Shown here piece after piece: positions 1 through 8,336 of a DNA stretch of 64,000 bases. The stretch covers positions 248,001 through 312,000 of the forward strand of contig DASUWH010000046.1 of assembly GCA_036378535.1 (NCBI GenBank), read 5' to 3'. The notes beneath the pieces are model-generated. The model saw only the letters and a list, made by a program, of their open reading frames with translations. It made no database searches and was not told the DNA's origin. Position 1 is the first letter of the stretch; each line of letters starts with the position of its first letter. The stretch is from Gp1-AA122 sp036378535. Lineage in GTDB: Bacteria > Acidobacteriota > Terriglobia > Terriglobales > Acidobacteriaceae. A program made the translations under genes and the position numbers.

Positions 1-5
1 GCTGC

Positions 6-30
6 CCAGACGAGGGCGTCTGGGCCTACG
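6..30. repeat. Short dispersed inverted repeat, copy 1
   Basis: A 25-base unit containing the inverted repeat CCAGACG-AGGG-CGTCTGG followed by GCCTACG. An identical 25-base copy lies at 15686-15710. This copy sits just beyond the stop codon of the reverse-strand gene that ends at 41, the other between two genes, so both are at gene ends. It can fold into a 7-bp hairpin but has no T-run on the reverse strand, so it reads better as a REP-like repeat than as a terminator. Confidence 0.7.
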
Positions 31-40
31 CAGGACACAT

Positions 41-922
41 TCACTTGCGAACCAGCTTGAGCCCGTCTGCGTGCAAAATGCGCTGAATCTGGTTGCGGGC
101 GTGGACTGACCAGGGCCCAGTCGTGTCGAGCTTCACATAGGCCTGCCAGTGTTTCAGAGCTTTACGGGGCTCACGGGTTTTCTCGTAGGCGAGAGCGAGG
201 TTGTAATGAGCGTCCGCATACGTGGGCGCCAGTTGCAAGGCGGTCTTGTAGGTCTGAATCGCTTCCGCAACGCGGCCGGTTTCGTCCAATACATTGCCGA
301 GATCAAAATACGCCAACGCATACCGCGGATCGATTTCGATGGCGGCCCGATAATGCGATTCGGCGCCCTGGTATTCCTGGCGGTTGTAGTACAGGGTGCC
401 CACATTAATGTGCGCCGCAGCGTGGGCGGGGTCCAGTTCCAGCACCTTCAGATAACAATCCATGGCAGCGGACTGCGTTGCCGGGTTCTCTTCCAGAGCG
501 ATGCCGCGGGTAAATAGCTCGGCGATATTCTCCACCGGCACCGGTTTCGCTGGCGACGATCTCTTGCTTGCCACCACCTTCTCTTCAGGGGAGAAATCCA
601 TCAAAAATTGCCCGGCGATTGGCTCCAGCAGTTTGCCTTCATGGCGAAAGGCGATGCGATGGTGCTGAGTGCGATATGCTCCGGCCTCGATCAGGGGATT
701 CTCCATCCCGGCAGCTTGTTTCTGCATGGCCTGAAGCGACTGGCGGATGATCCCCGGCCGAACCTTTTCGGCACACAAATCCCGCACTTTTTTGACCTGC
801 AGGAGATCGAAGAAGGAATAGCCTTCGGCGGTGGCCACTAGCCCGGCCCGTTCCCATGCCGCCAACTGTCGCTGCGTTATCCGCAGGATGCGTAGCAGGT
901 CAGCTCGACTGTATCGGTACAC
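41..922 (-). CDS. MerR-type HTH protein fused to TPR repeats
   Basis: A 293-residue protein. Residues 1-70 resemble a MerR-family winged helix-turn-helix (YSRADLLRILRITQRQLAAW, then a stretch like 'FFDLLQVKKVRDL'), although the usual effector-binding half is missing. Residues about 135-275 form three to four tetratricopeptide repeats (for example AAAHINVGTLYYNRQEYQGA and ALAYFDLGNVLDETGRVAEA). The likely role is a DNA-binding regulator whose activity depends on protein partners held by the TPR array; no target can be read from the sequence. The start is GTG with no clear Shine-Dalgarno sequence. It is followed upstream by a Ser/Thr kinase on the same strand, 96 bases away. Confidence 0.75.
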   Translation of the reverse strand: MYRYSRADLLRILRITQRQLAAWERAGLVATAEGYSFFDLLQVKKVRDLCAEKVRPGIIRQSLQAMQKQAAGMENPLIEAGAYRTQHHRIAFRHEGKLLEPIAGQFLMDFSPEEKVVASKRSSPAKPVPVENIAELFTRGIALEENPATQSAAMDCYLKVLELDPAHAAAHINVGTLYYNRQEYQGAESHYRAAIEIDPRYALAYFDLGNVLDETGRVAEAIQTYKTALQLAPTYADAHYNLALAYEKTREPRKALKHWQAYVKLDTTGPWSVHARNQIQRILHADGLKLVRK

Positions 923-1018
923 GGTTTTATGTGGTCGTACAGCCCGTATTATCAGGAACTTCGCTGCTTATTGGCAAGGCTAAACTGTTGTGGAAATCGA
1001 GGTGAGGAACAGGAAAAC

Positions 1019-2659
1019 TCACTGCATGCTGAGGCGCACGGGCTTACGCTTTTCGCATTGGATCAGGAGTTGGCGCTCGCCCTCCTGGGGCAAGTTCCCG
1101 GCAATTGTGCCGGTCTGGTCGTAGGAGTCGTCAGTGGCATGGACCCGCACGCGGATGCGGTGCTCGCCGGCCGCCACTCGTACCCAGTCCGATTGGTAAC
1201 CTTCAACTCCTTTGAACACTACCATCCGCTTTTTTACGATCCCTGCGACCGTCTGATCGTAGGCCAACTTGTCGTCAACCCAAACGAAGACCTCGGCCTG
1301 TTGAAAGCGGTGTTCAACGCGCAAGCGCAGCGTAGCGGTGCTATGCGCCGCCTCGATCTGGCGTCGGGCCGGCGCTGCGACTATCGCGTCGACATTGGCA
1401 CCTTCGGCAACGACTAAATTCCTGGGTCTCGAGTGCCGGACGGATTTCACACGTCTAGATTTGAGGTTGAGCGGCGAATCGGTCGTTGGGCTTGGCGATG
1501 CGTGCGCAGGGGAATTGTTCGCAGTTCCTGGAGTTGAATTCGTGGAAGAAGGTTCGACTGCCGCGATCGGCAAGACCGCGCCTATCTTTGTGCGCGGCAG
1601 GAGCACCGCGAAAATCGTTCCTACAAGTGCCAACGTCAACACCGCCACGCTTAAGTACTGCCAGTCGTGCCATTGGAATTTGTGTCGCCAGGAGGAGTCG
1701 CGTGCATTCTTACCCGGTGACCGCAACGGTCGTGGCGAGGAGCCATTGCTCACCACACTGGAAGCAGGGTGCACGTACCTGGCATCAAAAGAGGAACCGG
1801 TTTCGGTGCCGCGGGCCTGTCCAACTGTTTCTCGGAGTGCGTGCACGTCGGCCGCCATCTCCTTGCCTGTTTGATAGCGCTGGGCAGGATCTTTGGCCAT
1901 CGCTCGCGAGATGATGTAATCGAGTTCGGGTGGGAAGCCAGAATCGAAAGCCGTCGCGGGCAGAGGATTCCGGTTTACTACCTTGAAGGAAATCGTGAGT
2001 GCGCTGTTGCCCTGGAACGGACGGTAGCCCGTCAACAGCGTATAGAGAACGACTCCCAGCGAGAACAGGTCCGAGCGGCCGTCCACCCCTTCACCGTTCA
2101 GTTGCTCCGGCGACATAAATGCCGGCGTTCCCATGGCTTCGCCCAGCGAAGTGGGATGACCAAAATTAAGTTTTGCGATACCGAAATCCGTGATCTTCGG
2201 CGGACCGTTTTCCGGCAGCAGTATGTTGGCGGGTTTAATATCTCGATGCACGATGCCTTGAGAGTGCGCATAATCCAGCGCTTCCGCCACTTGTTCGACT
2301 AGAGCCAAGGTTATCGATAGAGGAAAGCGCTCCGCGCTCTCGGCAACCCGCTTTTCCAGAGAGTCGCCGGCGATGTATTCCATCACAATGTAGGGATTTA
2401 GAGTGTCGGGGTCTTCCCCCACGTCATAGACGGTGACAATGCCGGGATGGGAAAGACGACCAGCAGCTTTTGCTTCGGTTACAAGCCGTTCGCGGAACTC
2501 GCGATCTTCATCGGGCGAGTGCGCAAATATTGAAATGGTTTTGATCGCAACCAGGCGGTCAATTTTAGGATCGCGGGCTTTATAGACCACGCCCATAGCG
2601 CCGCGACCGAGTTCGTTGACGATCTCGTACCGGCCCACCGTTTTTGCGCTGGATTGCAT
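1019..2659 (-). CDS. Membrane-anchored Ser/Thr protein kinase (PknB-like)
   Basis: A 546-residue Hanks-type kinase. All key motifs are present: glycine loop GRGAMG (19-24), VAIK lysine (40), HRDIKPAN (138-145), DFG (158-160) and SPE (183-185), so it should be catalytically active. A proline/serine-rich linker leads to one transmembrane segment at about 333-355. The outer 190 residues are not a PASTA domain; they look like a beta-rich domain (EHRFQQAEVFVWVDDKLAYD) that might be a carbohydrate or ligand sensor, but the family is not recognised. Topology implies a cytoplasmic kinase and a periplasmic C-terminus. The stop codon lies 97 bases from the MerR-TPR gene, so the two may be co-transcribed. 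No partner phosphatase is visible. Confidence 0.93.
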   Translation of the reverse strand: MQSSAKTVGRYEIVNELGRGAMGVVYKARDPKIDRLVAIKTISIFAHSPDEDREFRERLVTEAKAAGRLSHPGIVTVYDVGEDPDTLNPYIVMEYIAGDSLEKRVAESAERFPLSITLALVEQVAEALDYAHSQGIVHRDIKPANILLPENGPPKITDFGIAKLNFGHPTSLGEAMGTPAFMSPEQLNGEGVDGRSDLFSLGVVLYTLLTGYRPFQGNSALTISFKVVNRNPLPATAFDSGFPPELDYIISRAMAKDPAQRYQTGKEMAADVHALRETVGQARGTETGSSFDARYVHPASSVVSNGSSPRPLRSPGKNARDSSWRHKFQWHDWQYLSVAVLTLALVGTIFAVLLPRTKIGAVLPIAAVEPSSTNSTPGTANNSPAHASPSPTTDSPLNLKSRRVKSVRHSRPRNLVVAEGANVDAIVAAPARRQIEAAHSTATLRLRVEHRFQQAEVFVWVDDKLAYDQTVAGIVKKRMVVFKGVEGYQSDWVRVAAGEHRIRVRVHATDDSYDQTGTIAGNLPQEGERQLLIQCEKRKPVRLSMQ

Positions 2660-2871
2660 CGCGTGACGATACTGATCTGATACAGGGATGACTCATGTTA
2701 GCCGAGAATGCCTGCGTATTGAGCTAGCGCGATAGGGTATGGCAATGACTTCAGTAACCGCAGAACGCCTATCATCGGGTTACGAAGGTACCCAGCGCGC
2801 ACCCATGGCTCACACTGCGCCACGGCATTTTTTCTCGGCAGCAGTCGCAGGGTGCTTACAGCAAACGCTGT

Positions 2872-4059
2872 ATGGACGCGTATGCTGCGGAATCGCACAC
2901 TGAAAAACAGGATCGGCCGGACGGGACCGAGGGAGTTGGTGTGTCTGCGATCGAACATGTAACTCATATTGAGCCGCCGAATTCGGCGGTGCAGGCCGAA
3001 GAAGAAGAGGTCCTCCATGCCAGCATAAAAGCCGGTTCGGTCGCCCAGATCGTAGTAGCCATCGTAGCGGTGCTGGGGTTGGCTTACCTGCTGAAAGTGG
3101 TCATGGTGACGACCCTCAGTGCCGTGCTGTTGGCGTTTATCATCGACCCTCTCGTCGGCTGGCTGGAGCGCCAGCGGATTCCACGAGCGGTGGGTGCCCT
3201 GATTGGCGTGCTGCTGCTCGTAATCCTGGCATTAGGATTAAGCTATTTTTTTTACAACCGCGCAGTGGACTTCGCCACGGAACTGCCCAAGTATTCGAGC
3301 AAGATTCGTGACACCGTAGGTAAGATTCGCTCCCAAACCAACATAATTGCGCAAAGCACGAGATCGGTAGTCGGTTCACCGGACAAGAACAAAGCCATCG
3401 CAGTTCAAGTTAAGCCGGAGCCGGACTTGATCAGCATAGTGAGCGGTGACGGCAGCACAGTCATGGACGTTGCGTTGGCGATCAGTTTCATCCCTTTCCT
3501 GGTCTATTTCATGCTTACCTGGAAAGATCATGCCCACCGTGCGACCGTGAGGCTCTTTGCTGAGGAGCATCGTCAGATCGCGCACCGGACAGTTGCCCGA
3601 ATCTCCAACATGATTCGCGCCTTCATCGCGGGAAATGCCGCGATTGGATTGCTGAACACAGCAGTCAGCGTTGCAGTTTTTTGGTGGCTTGGAATTCCTT
3701 ACTTCTATTTTGTCGGTGTGATCAGCGGTTTCGTCAGCATTATTCCCTACTTGGGAGTGTTTCTTGCTCTATTACCGCCGCTAGCAGCAGGCCTTGGCAT
3801 TCTGAACAGAACCGGAGTTCTGATTATCTTTGTCACGGTGATCGGACTGCACATCATCACGATGAATGTGTTTTATCCGAAAGTTGTAGGCAAGCGATTG
3901 CGCCTGAATCCATTGGCGGTGACTCTTTCCTTGCTGTTCTGGGCGTGGATTTGGGGCACTATGGGTTTGCTGCTGGCGGTGCCGCTGGTAGGAGCGGCGA
4001 AGATCACTTGCGACCACATCGATTCGTTGCGAGGTTTCGCGGCATGGTTGGGTGAGTGA
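2872..4059 (+). CDS. AI-2E family transporter (PerM/YdiK-like permease)
   Basis: A 395-residue integral membrane protein. After a hydrophilic N-terminus (about 50 residues) there are two to three transmembrane helices at about 60-130, a soluble loop, and then four to five helices from about 200 on, with the family-typical stretches FIPFLVYFMLTWKD and SGFVSIIPYLGVFLALLPPL. Family members are putative exporters of small molecules or Na+/H+ antiporters; the substrate here is unknown. The start is uncertain: the ATG at 2872 has no clear ribosome-binding site, while an in-frame GTG at 2941 is preceded by GGGAG at a spacing of 5 and would give a protein 23 residues shorter. Confidence 0.9.
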   Translation: MDAYAAESHTEKQDRPDGTEGVGVSAIEHVTHIEPPNSAVQAEEEEVLHASIKAGSVAQIVVAIVAVLGLAYLLKVVMVTTLSAVLLAFIIDPLVGWLERQRIPRAVGALIGVLLLVILALGLSYFFYNRAVDFATELPKYSSKIRDTVGKIRSQTNIIAQSTRSVVGSPDKNKAIAVQVKPEPDLISIVSGDGSTVMDVALAISFIPFLVYFMLTWKDHAHRATVRLFAEEHRQIAHRTVARISNMIRAFIAGNAAIGLLNTAVSVAVFWWLGIPYFYFVGVISGFVSIIPYLGVFLALLPPLAAGLGILNRTGVLIIFVTVIGLHIITMNVFYPKVVGKRLRLNPLAVTLSLLFWAWIWGTMGLLLAVPLVGAAKITCDHIDSLRGFAAWLGE

Positions 4060-4099
4060 ATCCGGCGGCTGGTCGCCTACAGGAGGGGAAGAATACGCA

Positions 4100-4243
4100 A
4101 TGTTAGCTGGAAAATACAAATGTCCCCCCATCCTCTACATCGCGGTGATTGTAGTGGTGCTGAGTCTTGTGTTCCTCGGCGTCTGGTCCAGGTATCACAC
4201 CCACGAAGCGCCTGTAACGGCTCCTCTGCACGATCAGAAGTAG
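4100..4243 (+). CDS. Small single-pass membrane protein
   Basis: A 47-residue protein: a short N-terminus (MLAGKYKCPP), one hydrophobic helix (about residues 11-28) and a hydrophilic tail. The ATG at 4100 is chosen because AGGAGGGG lies 11 bases upstream (4081-4088); earlier in-frame starts overlap the end of the permease gene. It follows the AI-2E gene by 40 bases and is probably in the same transcript. The function is not recognised. Confidence 0.6.
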   Translation: MLAGKYKCPPILYIAVIVVVLSLVFLGVWSRYHTHEAPVTAPLHDQK

Positions 4244-4265
4244 ACCTGGCGCTTGCCCAATGTTC

Positions 4266-4697
4266 TTATTGCACCAGCATCAGCTTGCCTTGGTGATCGC
4301 GGAGAATGAAATTCTCACTGCCGCGAGTAATTTCACGTGCAATGATGTCGTTATTGCCGTGAAAGCGGAGCCTGGAGCCGGTCACCGAAATCGGATCTCC
4401 GGGCGCGAAGGTGATTCTCTGGCTGCGCCAGATGCGGCCCGGCGCCAGGTGCACCTGCACGACCGAATCTGCAGTCTTGAGCATTAGGTGCGCGCCCATC
4501 TCGCCTTCGCTGACCGGGCATGAGAATTCCTGGATTTCGCGAACGACTCCCGTCGCCGTGATTTCATCGGACGCATTGTAAAGCGCAGCCCCTCCCGTCG
4601 CCACAGGGCGCTCGAAGTGCACGCCCGCAATCAACAGAACGACCGCGACGACAGCTACTGCGCTAATCGCACCTACAACCAGGCTAGACACTTTCAT
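4266..4697 (-). CDS. Membrane-anchored small beta-rich (OB-like) protein
   Basis: A 143-residue protein with an N-terminal hydrophobic helix (about residues 5-26, a signal anchor or signal peptide) followed by a compact beta-rich domain containing ITATGVVREIQEFSCP and PGDPISVTGSRLRFHGNN. The 'gives X, is bound by Y, at a price Z' layout of short strands is like OB-fold cover domains seen in MamS/MamX-type or DUF5666-type exported proteins, but no family can be named with certainty. It is convergent with the small membrane protein gene and separated from it by 22 bases. The start is ATG, with GGAGCGCC upstream as a possible Shine-Dalgarno sequence. Confidence 0.65.
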   Translation of the reverse strand: MKVSSLVVGAISAVAVVAVVLLIAGVHFERPVATGGAALYNASDEITATGVVREIQEFSCPVSEGEMGAHLMLKTADSVVQVHLAPGRIWRSQRITFAPGDPISVTGSRLRFHGNNDIIAREITRGSENFILRDHQGKLMLVQ

Positions 4698-4733
4698 AGC
4701 GGCGCTCCTTGTTTATGTAGGCAACGCAGCGGC

Positions 4734-5228
4734 TCAAGCCGACTGCTGATTCGCTTTGTTAGTTGTATCACTGGCTTTAAACAGTTCCAGCTTGACCACT
4801 CCGGACTCGAAAGCGATGGCGGCTGCGTCCGGGTTCACTTCCGCGGGCAACTCGATTACGCGAAAAGTCTGGTCTGGATACTCCGAATCCGGCGAGACTT
4901 TCTGCTTGGCGCCTAGGACGGTTATGCGAGAGGGCTCGACTGCTATTTTTAGTTCGCCGGGTTCAAAGCCGAGAACGTTAACACGTACACTCAGGCGCTG
5001 ATTGGACTCGGAAATCGCGACTGAAACCGGTCGCAGCAGTTCAGACTCGGCACGAAACCAGTCGTCCCAGTCGTGTCCGTGTTCACCGCCTCGTAATTGG
5101 AAAAATTCAAAAGCGCGACGCGCGATGTTGATTTGTAGTTGTTGGACTTCCCACTCGATCTGGCTGGGACTGGTTGGAGTGATTCGAACGGCGGGTCTGG
5201 GGGCTTTGGCCACCCCGGTAGTTCTCAT
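4734..5228 (-). CDS. DUF2934-Hsp20 fusion (small heat-shock-like protein)
   Basis: A 164-residue protein. Residues about 30-70 match the DUF2934 pattern (IARRAFEFFQLRGGEHGHDW followed by DDWFRAESELL), a short helical domain common in Acidobacteriota and Proteobacteria. Residues about 75-155 are an alpha-crystallin-like beta-sandwich (VRVNVLGFEPGELKIAVEPS; TFRVIELPAEVNPDAAAIAF). It is probably an ATP-independent holdase. The start at 5228 is chosen because of a perfect AAGGAGGT at 5234-5240 upstream; an in-frame ATG 18 codons earlier lacks one. It is divergent from the RsbR-like gene at 5481. No HspR operator was seen in the shared upstream region. Confidence 0.8.
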   Translation of the reverse strand: MRTTGVAKAPRPAVRITPTSPSQIEWEVQQLQINIARRAFEFFQLRGGEHGHDWDDWFRAESELLRPVSVAISESNQRLSVRVNVLGFEPGELKIAVEPSRITVLGAKQKVSPDSEYPDQTFRVIELPAEVNPDAAAIAFESGVVKLELFKASDTTNKANQQSA

Positions 5229-5480
5229 AAAGACCTCCTTTAAGCGCGGGAACGAGCGCCTTGGCGCTGACATCATCGCCATTGACAGGCAGGCCTTCTT
5301 GCAGCAGTGCCGGAACGAGCACCGCTCACCCAGTATTGTGATCGAGGCATCAGCCCGCGCGCCGTGACGCCGGTCACCGGGATGAGTACCAACAATTTGT
5401 GTGGGCAGGGGACCGTGAGGCAGATCACAGCCCGCTCATTTGGCTCGGGCAATAATGACATTGTCAGTGGAGGTGTGCTC

Positions 5481-5933
5481 ATGCTTGCCACTCGCCTCGT
5501 GCACCTGATCGAACTGCATGCGGATGAACTTTCTCACCGTCTGATTCGAAAGTTGGAAAATGATCCGCACTGCATTGAACTGAGAAGAGTTCCGGTCGAG
5601 GAATTGCGGGCTCGCAGCTACGAGGTGTACCGCCATCTCGCCGATTGGCTGGTCCGCAAGACCGAGAATGAGCTGCGGAATGCTTACCTGGAAATCGGCG
5701 CGCGCCGCGCGCGCCAGAATGTTGCCTTCAGCAATGTCTTGTATGCACTTACGGCGACCAAGGAAGAACTCTGGGAGTTTCTACAAGACGAGGGCATCGT
5801 CACCAAGCCCATCGAGTTATTTGGCGAGATGGAACTGTTCCGGCTCCTGGATCAATTCTTCGATCGGGCACTCTATTACGCCGCGAGTGGCTACGAACAA
5901 GTCCGGCGCGGCAGCGCGGCCGCCGCGGACTAG
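5481..5933 (+). CDS. RsbR/RsbRD N-terminal-like helical sensor protein
   Basis: A 150-residue, all-helical protein with acidic and basic stretches (LHADELSHRLIRKLENDPHC; YEVYRHLADWLVRKTENELR). The pattern resembles the stand-alone N-terminal domain of RsbR-type stressosome proteins or histidine-kinase sensory domains. No STAS or kinase domain follows. The ATG at 5481 is preceded by GGAGGTG (5469-5475); a reading frame upstream to 5307 lacks such a signal. Function is inferred only from the fold-like pattern. It lies next to the Hsp20-like gene, in keeping with a general stress role, but that is a weak argument. Confidence 0.6.
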   Translation: MLATRLVHLIELHADELSHRLIRKLENDPHCIELRRVPVEELRARSYEVYRHLADWLVRKTENELRNAYLEIGARRARQNVAFSNVLYALTATKEELWEFLQDEGIVTKPIELFGEMELFRLLDQFFDRALYYAASGYEQVRRGSAAAAD

Positions 5934-5972
5934 GCGCACTAGCTTCAAATTTTACTGTCGTTCGTTCGCAGC

Positions 5973-6458
5973 CTAGGCAGCGCTTTCGGCTGCCCTGCCG
6001 ACTGCCAGTCGCATCACCTTGGGGTTGGCAAGCCGTTGGAAGTCACTCCAGGAAAGGCGCATCAACTCGCGGTGCGAGCCGGCGTTGAAGGCGATTTCCG
6101 GGTCATGGGTGAGGCTCTCGTCTGCGTAAACTTCCATGCCGTAGAGATTTCCGAACGGCGGCATAGCCCCGGTTTCACAATCGGGGAAGCGGTCCCTGAA
6201 GTCGTTTTCCGAAGCTAGTTCTATGTTCTTGACGCCAGTTGCTGTTTTCAGTTGGGTCAGGCCAACGTGGGCTGATGCGGGTACGACCGCCATGGCGAGC
6301 TTGCCATCCGCCTTAACGATTACGGTTTTCGCCAGTTCCTTGCCCGGCGTGTGCGTGAGTGCCGCGATCCCCTGAGCAGTATAGGCAAGGGAATGGGAGA
6401 TGGTTACGTATTTGACGCGGTTACTATCGAGGAATTCCTTGAGCCTGGTGAGTGACAT
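5973..6458 (-). CDS. YbaK/EbsC-type aminoacyl-tRNA deacylase
   Basis: A 161-residue YbaK/ProRS-INS-like domain over nearly its whole length: VKYVTISHSLAYTAQGIAAL at the start, the conserved GKELAKTVIVKADGK with the key lysine, and a GAMPPFGNLYGMEVYADESL motif. Family members hydrolyse misacylated tRNAs (Cys-tRNA-Pro, Ala-tRNA-Pro), working in the cytoplasm after prolyl-tRNA synthetase. Which substrate this one uses cannot be told. The ATG at 6458 has a strong AGGAGGTT upstream. Confidence 0.88.
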   Translation of the reverse strand: MSLTRLKEFLDSNRVKYVTISHSLAYTAQGIAALTHTPGKELAKTVIVKADGKLAMAVVPASAHVGLTQLKTATGVKNIELASENDFRDRFPDCETGAMPPFGNLYGMEVYADESLTHDPEIAFNAGSHRELMRLSWSDFQRLANPKVMRLAVGRAAESAA

Positions 6459-6777
6459 ACAACCTCCTTCTCCCGGCCAAGGACAGCCTGAATCGAAGCT
6501 TGTCGAAGTGCTGCCGAAAGCCTCGTGCTTCCGGCTGTCGGTGCCTCTAAGTTTACTCCTCTACGGTTTCGCGGTTGGGCAGACTAGTAAAGGACGAAAC
6601 GCACACGCTGTTGTGACTGGAAGAGCGAGTGGTCAGTCGCGGAATAGCGCTGGAGCCGCCGCTCCCAGTTGAGCCGATGACTGCGGCCGATTCACCGCTT
6701 ATTCAGGTTAGGATTCCACTGAATTCGCAAGTAGTTAGGTTAGGGGCGGACCCGCAAACTGGAGACAAGAGGAGCGC
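6459..6777. other. Intergenic region without a convincing gene
   Basis: This 319-base stretch lies upstream of the deacylase gene and must carry its promoter. Short open frames on both strands lack ribosome-binding sites and recognisable protein patterns. No hairpin or repeat stood out. Confidence 0.5.
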
Positions 6778-6897
6778 TTACGCCGTCTTCTTCTCCCTCA
6801 CCGGAAACGGAATCAGCTTCCCGCGTTCCTCCGCGGGAACCCATTTCCCGCTCTTTCGGAACCGGTCAGGCACATAGAACTCTATTATTTTTGCCAT
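6778..6897 (-). CDS. 39-residue basic protein, probably conserved
   Basis: The reading frame begins ATG at 6897 and stops at 6778-6780. The peptide starts MAKIIEFYVPDRFRKSGKWV and ends with a basic tail, GKLIPFPVREKKTA. The opening pattern MAKIIEFY-P--FRK recalls tiny uncharacterised proteins I associate with Acidobacteriota genomes, which is memory rather than a search result. The upstream sequence has only a weak GGGTGGGA as a possible ribosome-binding site. The high content of aromatic and basic residues and the compact 'sheet-loop-sheet' look suggest a small binding protein, but no function is known. Confidence 0.55.
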   Translation of the reverse strand: MAKIIEFYVPDRFRKSGKWVPAEERGKLIPFPVREKKTA

Positions 6898-7238
6898 CTA
6901 CCGTTCCCACCCACAGTCACATCTGACGTGATCGCTCAACTTCATCTTTCTCAGCATCCGTCTGCAAACTGCGCAGCAGCGCATCCACATACTTACCTCC
7001 GGCTACAGAGTTGGATCGAGAAGAGTGGGGTAGAGATGCAGCGGGGGTGTTAACTGATTGTCAAAGGTTTGTTTGGGAATTGGCGCTATCGTGATTACGA
7101 GTAATCAGCCTGCAGACGCGATTGCTCGATCGGCGAAAACCCTCGTGAGCTGGTTGACTGCGATAACAATGATTTCTTTTTCGGGAAGGTGGCGCAACAG
7201 AGGCGGTAGCCGCAACTCAGTGTTGAAAGCAACAGACA
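6898..7238. other. Intergenic region beside tRNA-Thr
   Basis: A 341-base stretch between the tRNA 3' end and the 39-residue ORF. Open frames in it are short and unlike known proteins. No integrase fragment or duplicated tRNA end (attachment site) was seen, so there is no sign that the tRNA anchors an island here. Confidence 0.5.
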
Positions 7239-7314
7239 TGGAGCCGACGTCCGGACTTGAACCGGAGACCTGCCGATTACGAATCGGCTGCTCTACCAAC
7301 TGAGCTACGTCGGC
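7239..7314 (-). tRNA. tRNA-Thr (anticodon CGU)
   Basis: Read on the reverse strand: acceptor GCCGACG pairs with CGTCGGC; D arm AGCTCAGTTGGTAGAGC; anticodon stem GCCGA/TCGGC around loop TTCGTAA, giving anticodon CGU; T arm TCCGG-TTCAAGT-CCGGA; discriminator T followed by an encoded CCA (7239-7241). All four stems close, so this is a functional tRNA reading ACG codons. Length is 76 bases including CCA. Confidence 0.95.
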
Positions 7315-7441
7315 CCTGAGTGGATTCTAAAGCCGGTGCCGCATTCCTGCAATCACGCGAGCCGCGCCGATGGGCGCGGATAAACGATGAATTCGGATGA
7401 ATAAGGAACATTGCGGCAGATGCGTGATCTCAGGTCCGCAG

Positions 7442-7939
7442 TCACGCCGCCTCCCGGTGGGACAAGGCGCGGTAGGCCCGGTCAGATTGGCCCGGCAGCA
7501 GCACCCACAAGGTGTAGATACCGAGTGCGGTGCCCAGGGGAACGTTGAGCAAAGCCAGGAATCCGACGACCATCGCCAGGATTCGCGCCCAGGATTCGCG
7601 CTGCAACAATCCCCATCCGGCGAAGAATCCGGCAGCGGCCTTCAGGAGGGTGATTGAGCCGATGGATGTCAGGATAGGGCGCAGCCAGATGGTGATCTCA
7701 TCCGGTACCTGGACCACATGCGTTATGCGGCCGAAGATGGTATTGGCGACAACGATCATCACTGCTCCACCGAGAACATTCAGGGCCGAGTAGGCTATCC
7801 ACAGCATGGCAAGCAAGCGAATGTGTTCCTGCACGCGGCTGGCGCGAACGGTTTGCAAGCGGCCGATCACTTCCTTGCCGCAGCGGCTGCAGTATTGTTG
7901 ACCCGTTATCAAGGCATTGCCGCATTGATCGCAGAACAT
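7442..7939 (-). CDS. Zinc-ribbon membrane protein
   Basis: A 165-residue protein. The N-terminus is a zinc ribbon with CxxC...CxxC (MFCDQCGNALITGQQYCSRC). Three to four transmembrane helices follow at about 40-65, 85-110 and 115-155 (GAVMIVVANTIFG; GSITLLKAAAGFFAGWGLL; ILAMVVGFLALLNVPLGTAL). The architecture is common for small uncharacterised bacterial membrane proteins; no role is known. It probably forms a single-gene unit. Confidence 0.75.
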   Translation of the reverse strand: MFCDQCGNALITGQQYCSRCGKEVIGRLQTVRASRVQEHIRLLAMLWIAYSALNVLGGAVMIVVANTIFGRITHVVQVPDEITIWLRPILTSIGSITLLKAAAGFFAGWGLLQRESWARILAMVVGFLALLNVPLGTALGIYTLWVLLPGQSDRAYRALSHREAA

Positions 7940-8336
7940 GCCTACCCTCGTTTCACAAGAGATGTGTGCTCACAATACTACGAACAACAGGAGTGGAGAG
8001 TTCCACAAGCTGGCTATTGTCGAGTTCCGACCTTCGAGGTGGGGAAAAGCAATGCGAAAGGATTGTAGTTTCCTGGAGTAGAGAGATTTCTGAGAAGCGA
8101 GTGCAGCGAGAAAACGAAAAGACCGCCCGGCAACTCAGGCGGCCTTTTCTTTAAGGGAGAATAGTTCCAACGGAGGCAAATTCCGTCAAAACTTTCTGCC
8201 GGAATCTTATGAGCCGAAAAAGCAGGGTGTCAAGGGAATTTTCGGAAATAAATACCAATAGATTCAATCAGTTACGAAATCCGTTAACAGGGCCGCGAAA
8301 AGGTCCAATTTGGGTAAAAACGGCTGTGGAAGACCA
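7940..8336. other. Intergenic region with terminator
   Basis: About 400 bases between the DUF6599-like gene and the zinc-ribbon gene, both on the reverse strand. It contains the terminator at 8117-8152 and must hold the promoter of the zinc-ribbon gene. No coding region is supported. Confidence 0.5.
8117..8152 (-). terminator. Bidirectional intrinsic terminator
   Basis: A 7-bp stem, GACCGCC (8121-8127) with GGCGGCC (8138-8144), has a 10-base loop. On the reverse strand it is followed by TTTTCGTTTTC, on the forward strand by TTTTCTTT. It lies about 190 bases after the stop of the DUF6599-like gene, which it most likely terminates. One G-U pair is needed in the stem. Confidence 0.65.

Noticed and set aside
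7105..7238. Possible gene or attachment site next to tRNA-Thr
   Set aside because: The frame after the tRNA has no ribosome-binding site or family pattern, and no duplicate of the tRNA 3' end or integrase gene was found.
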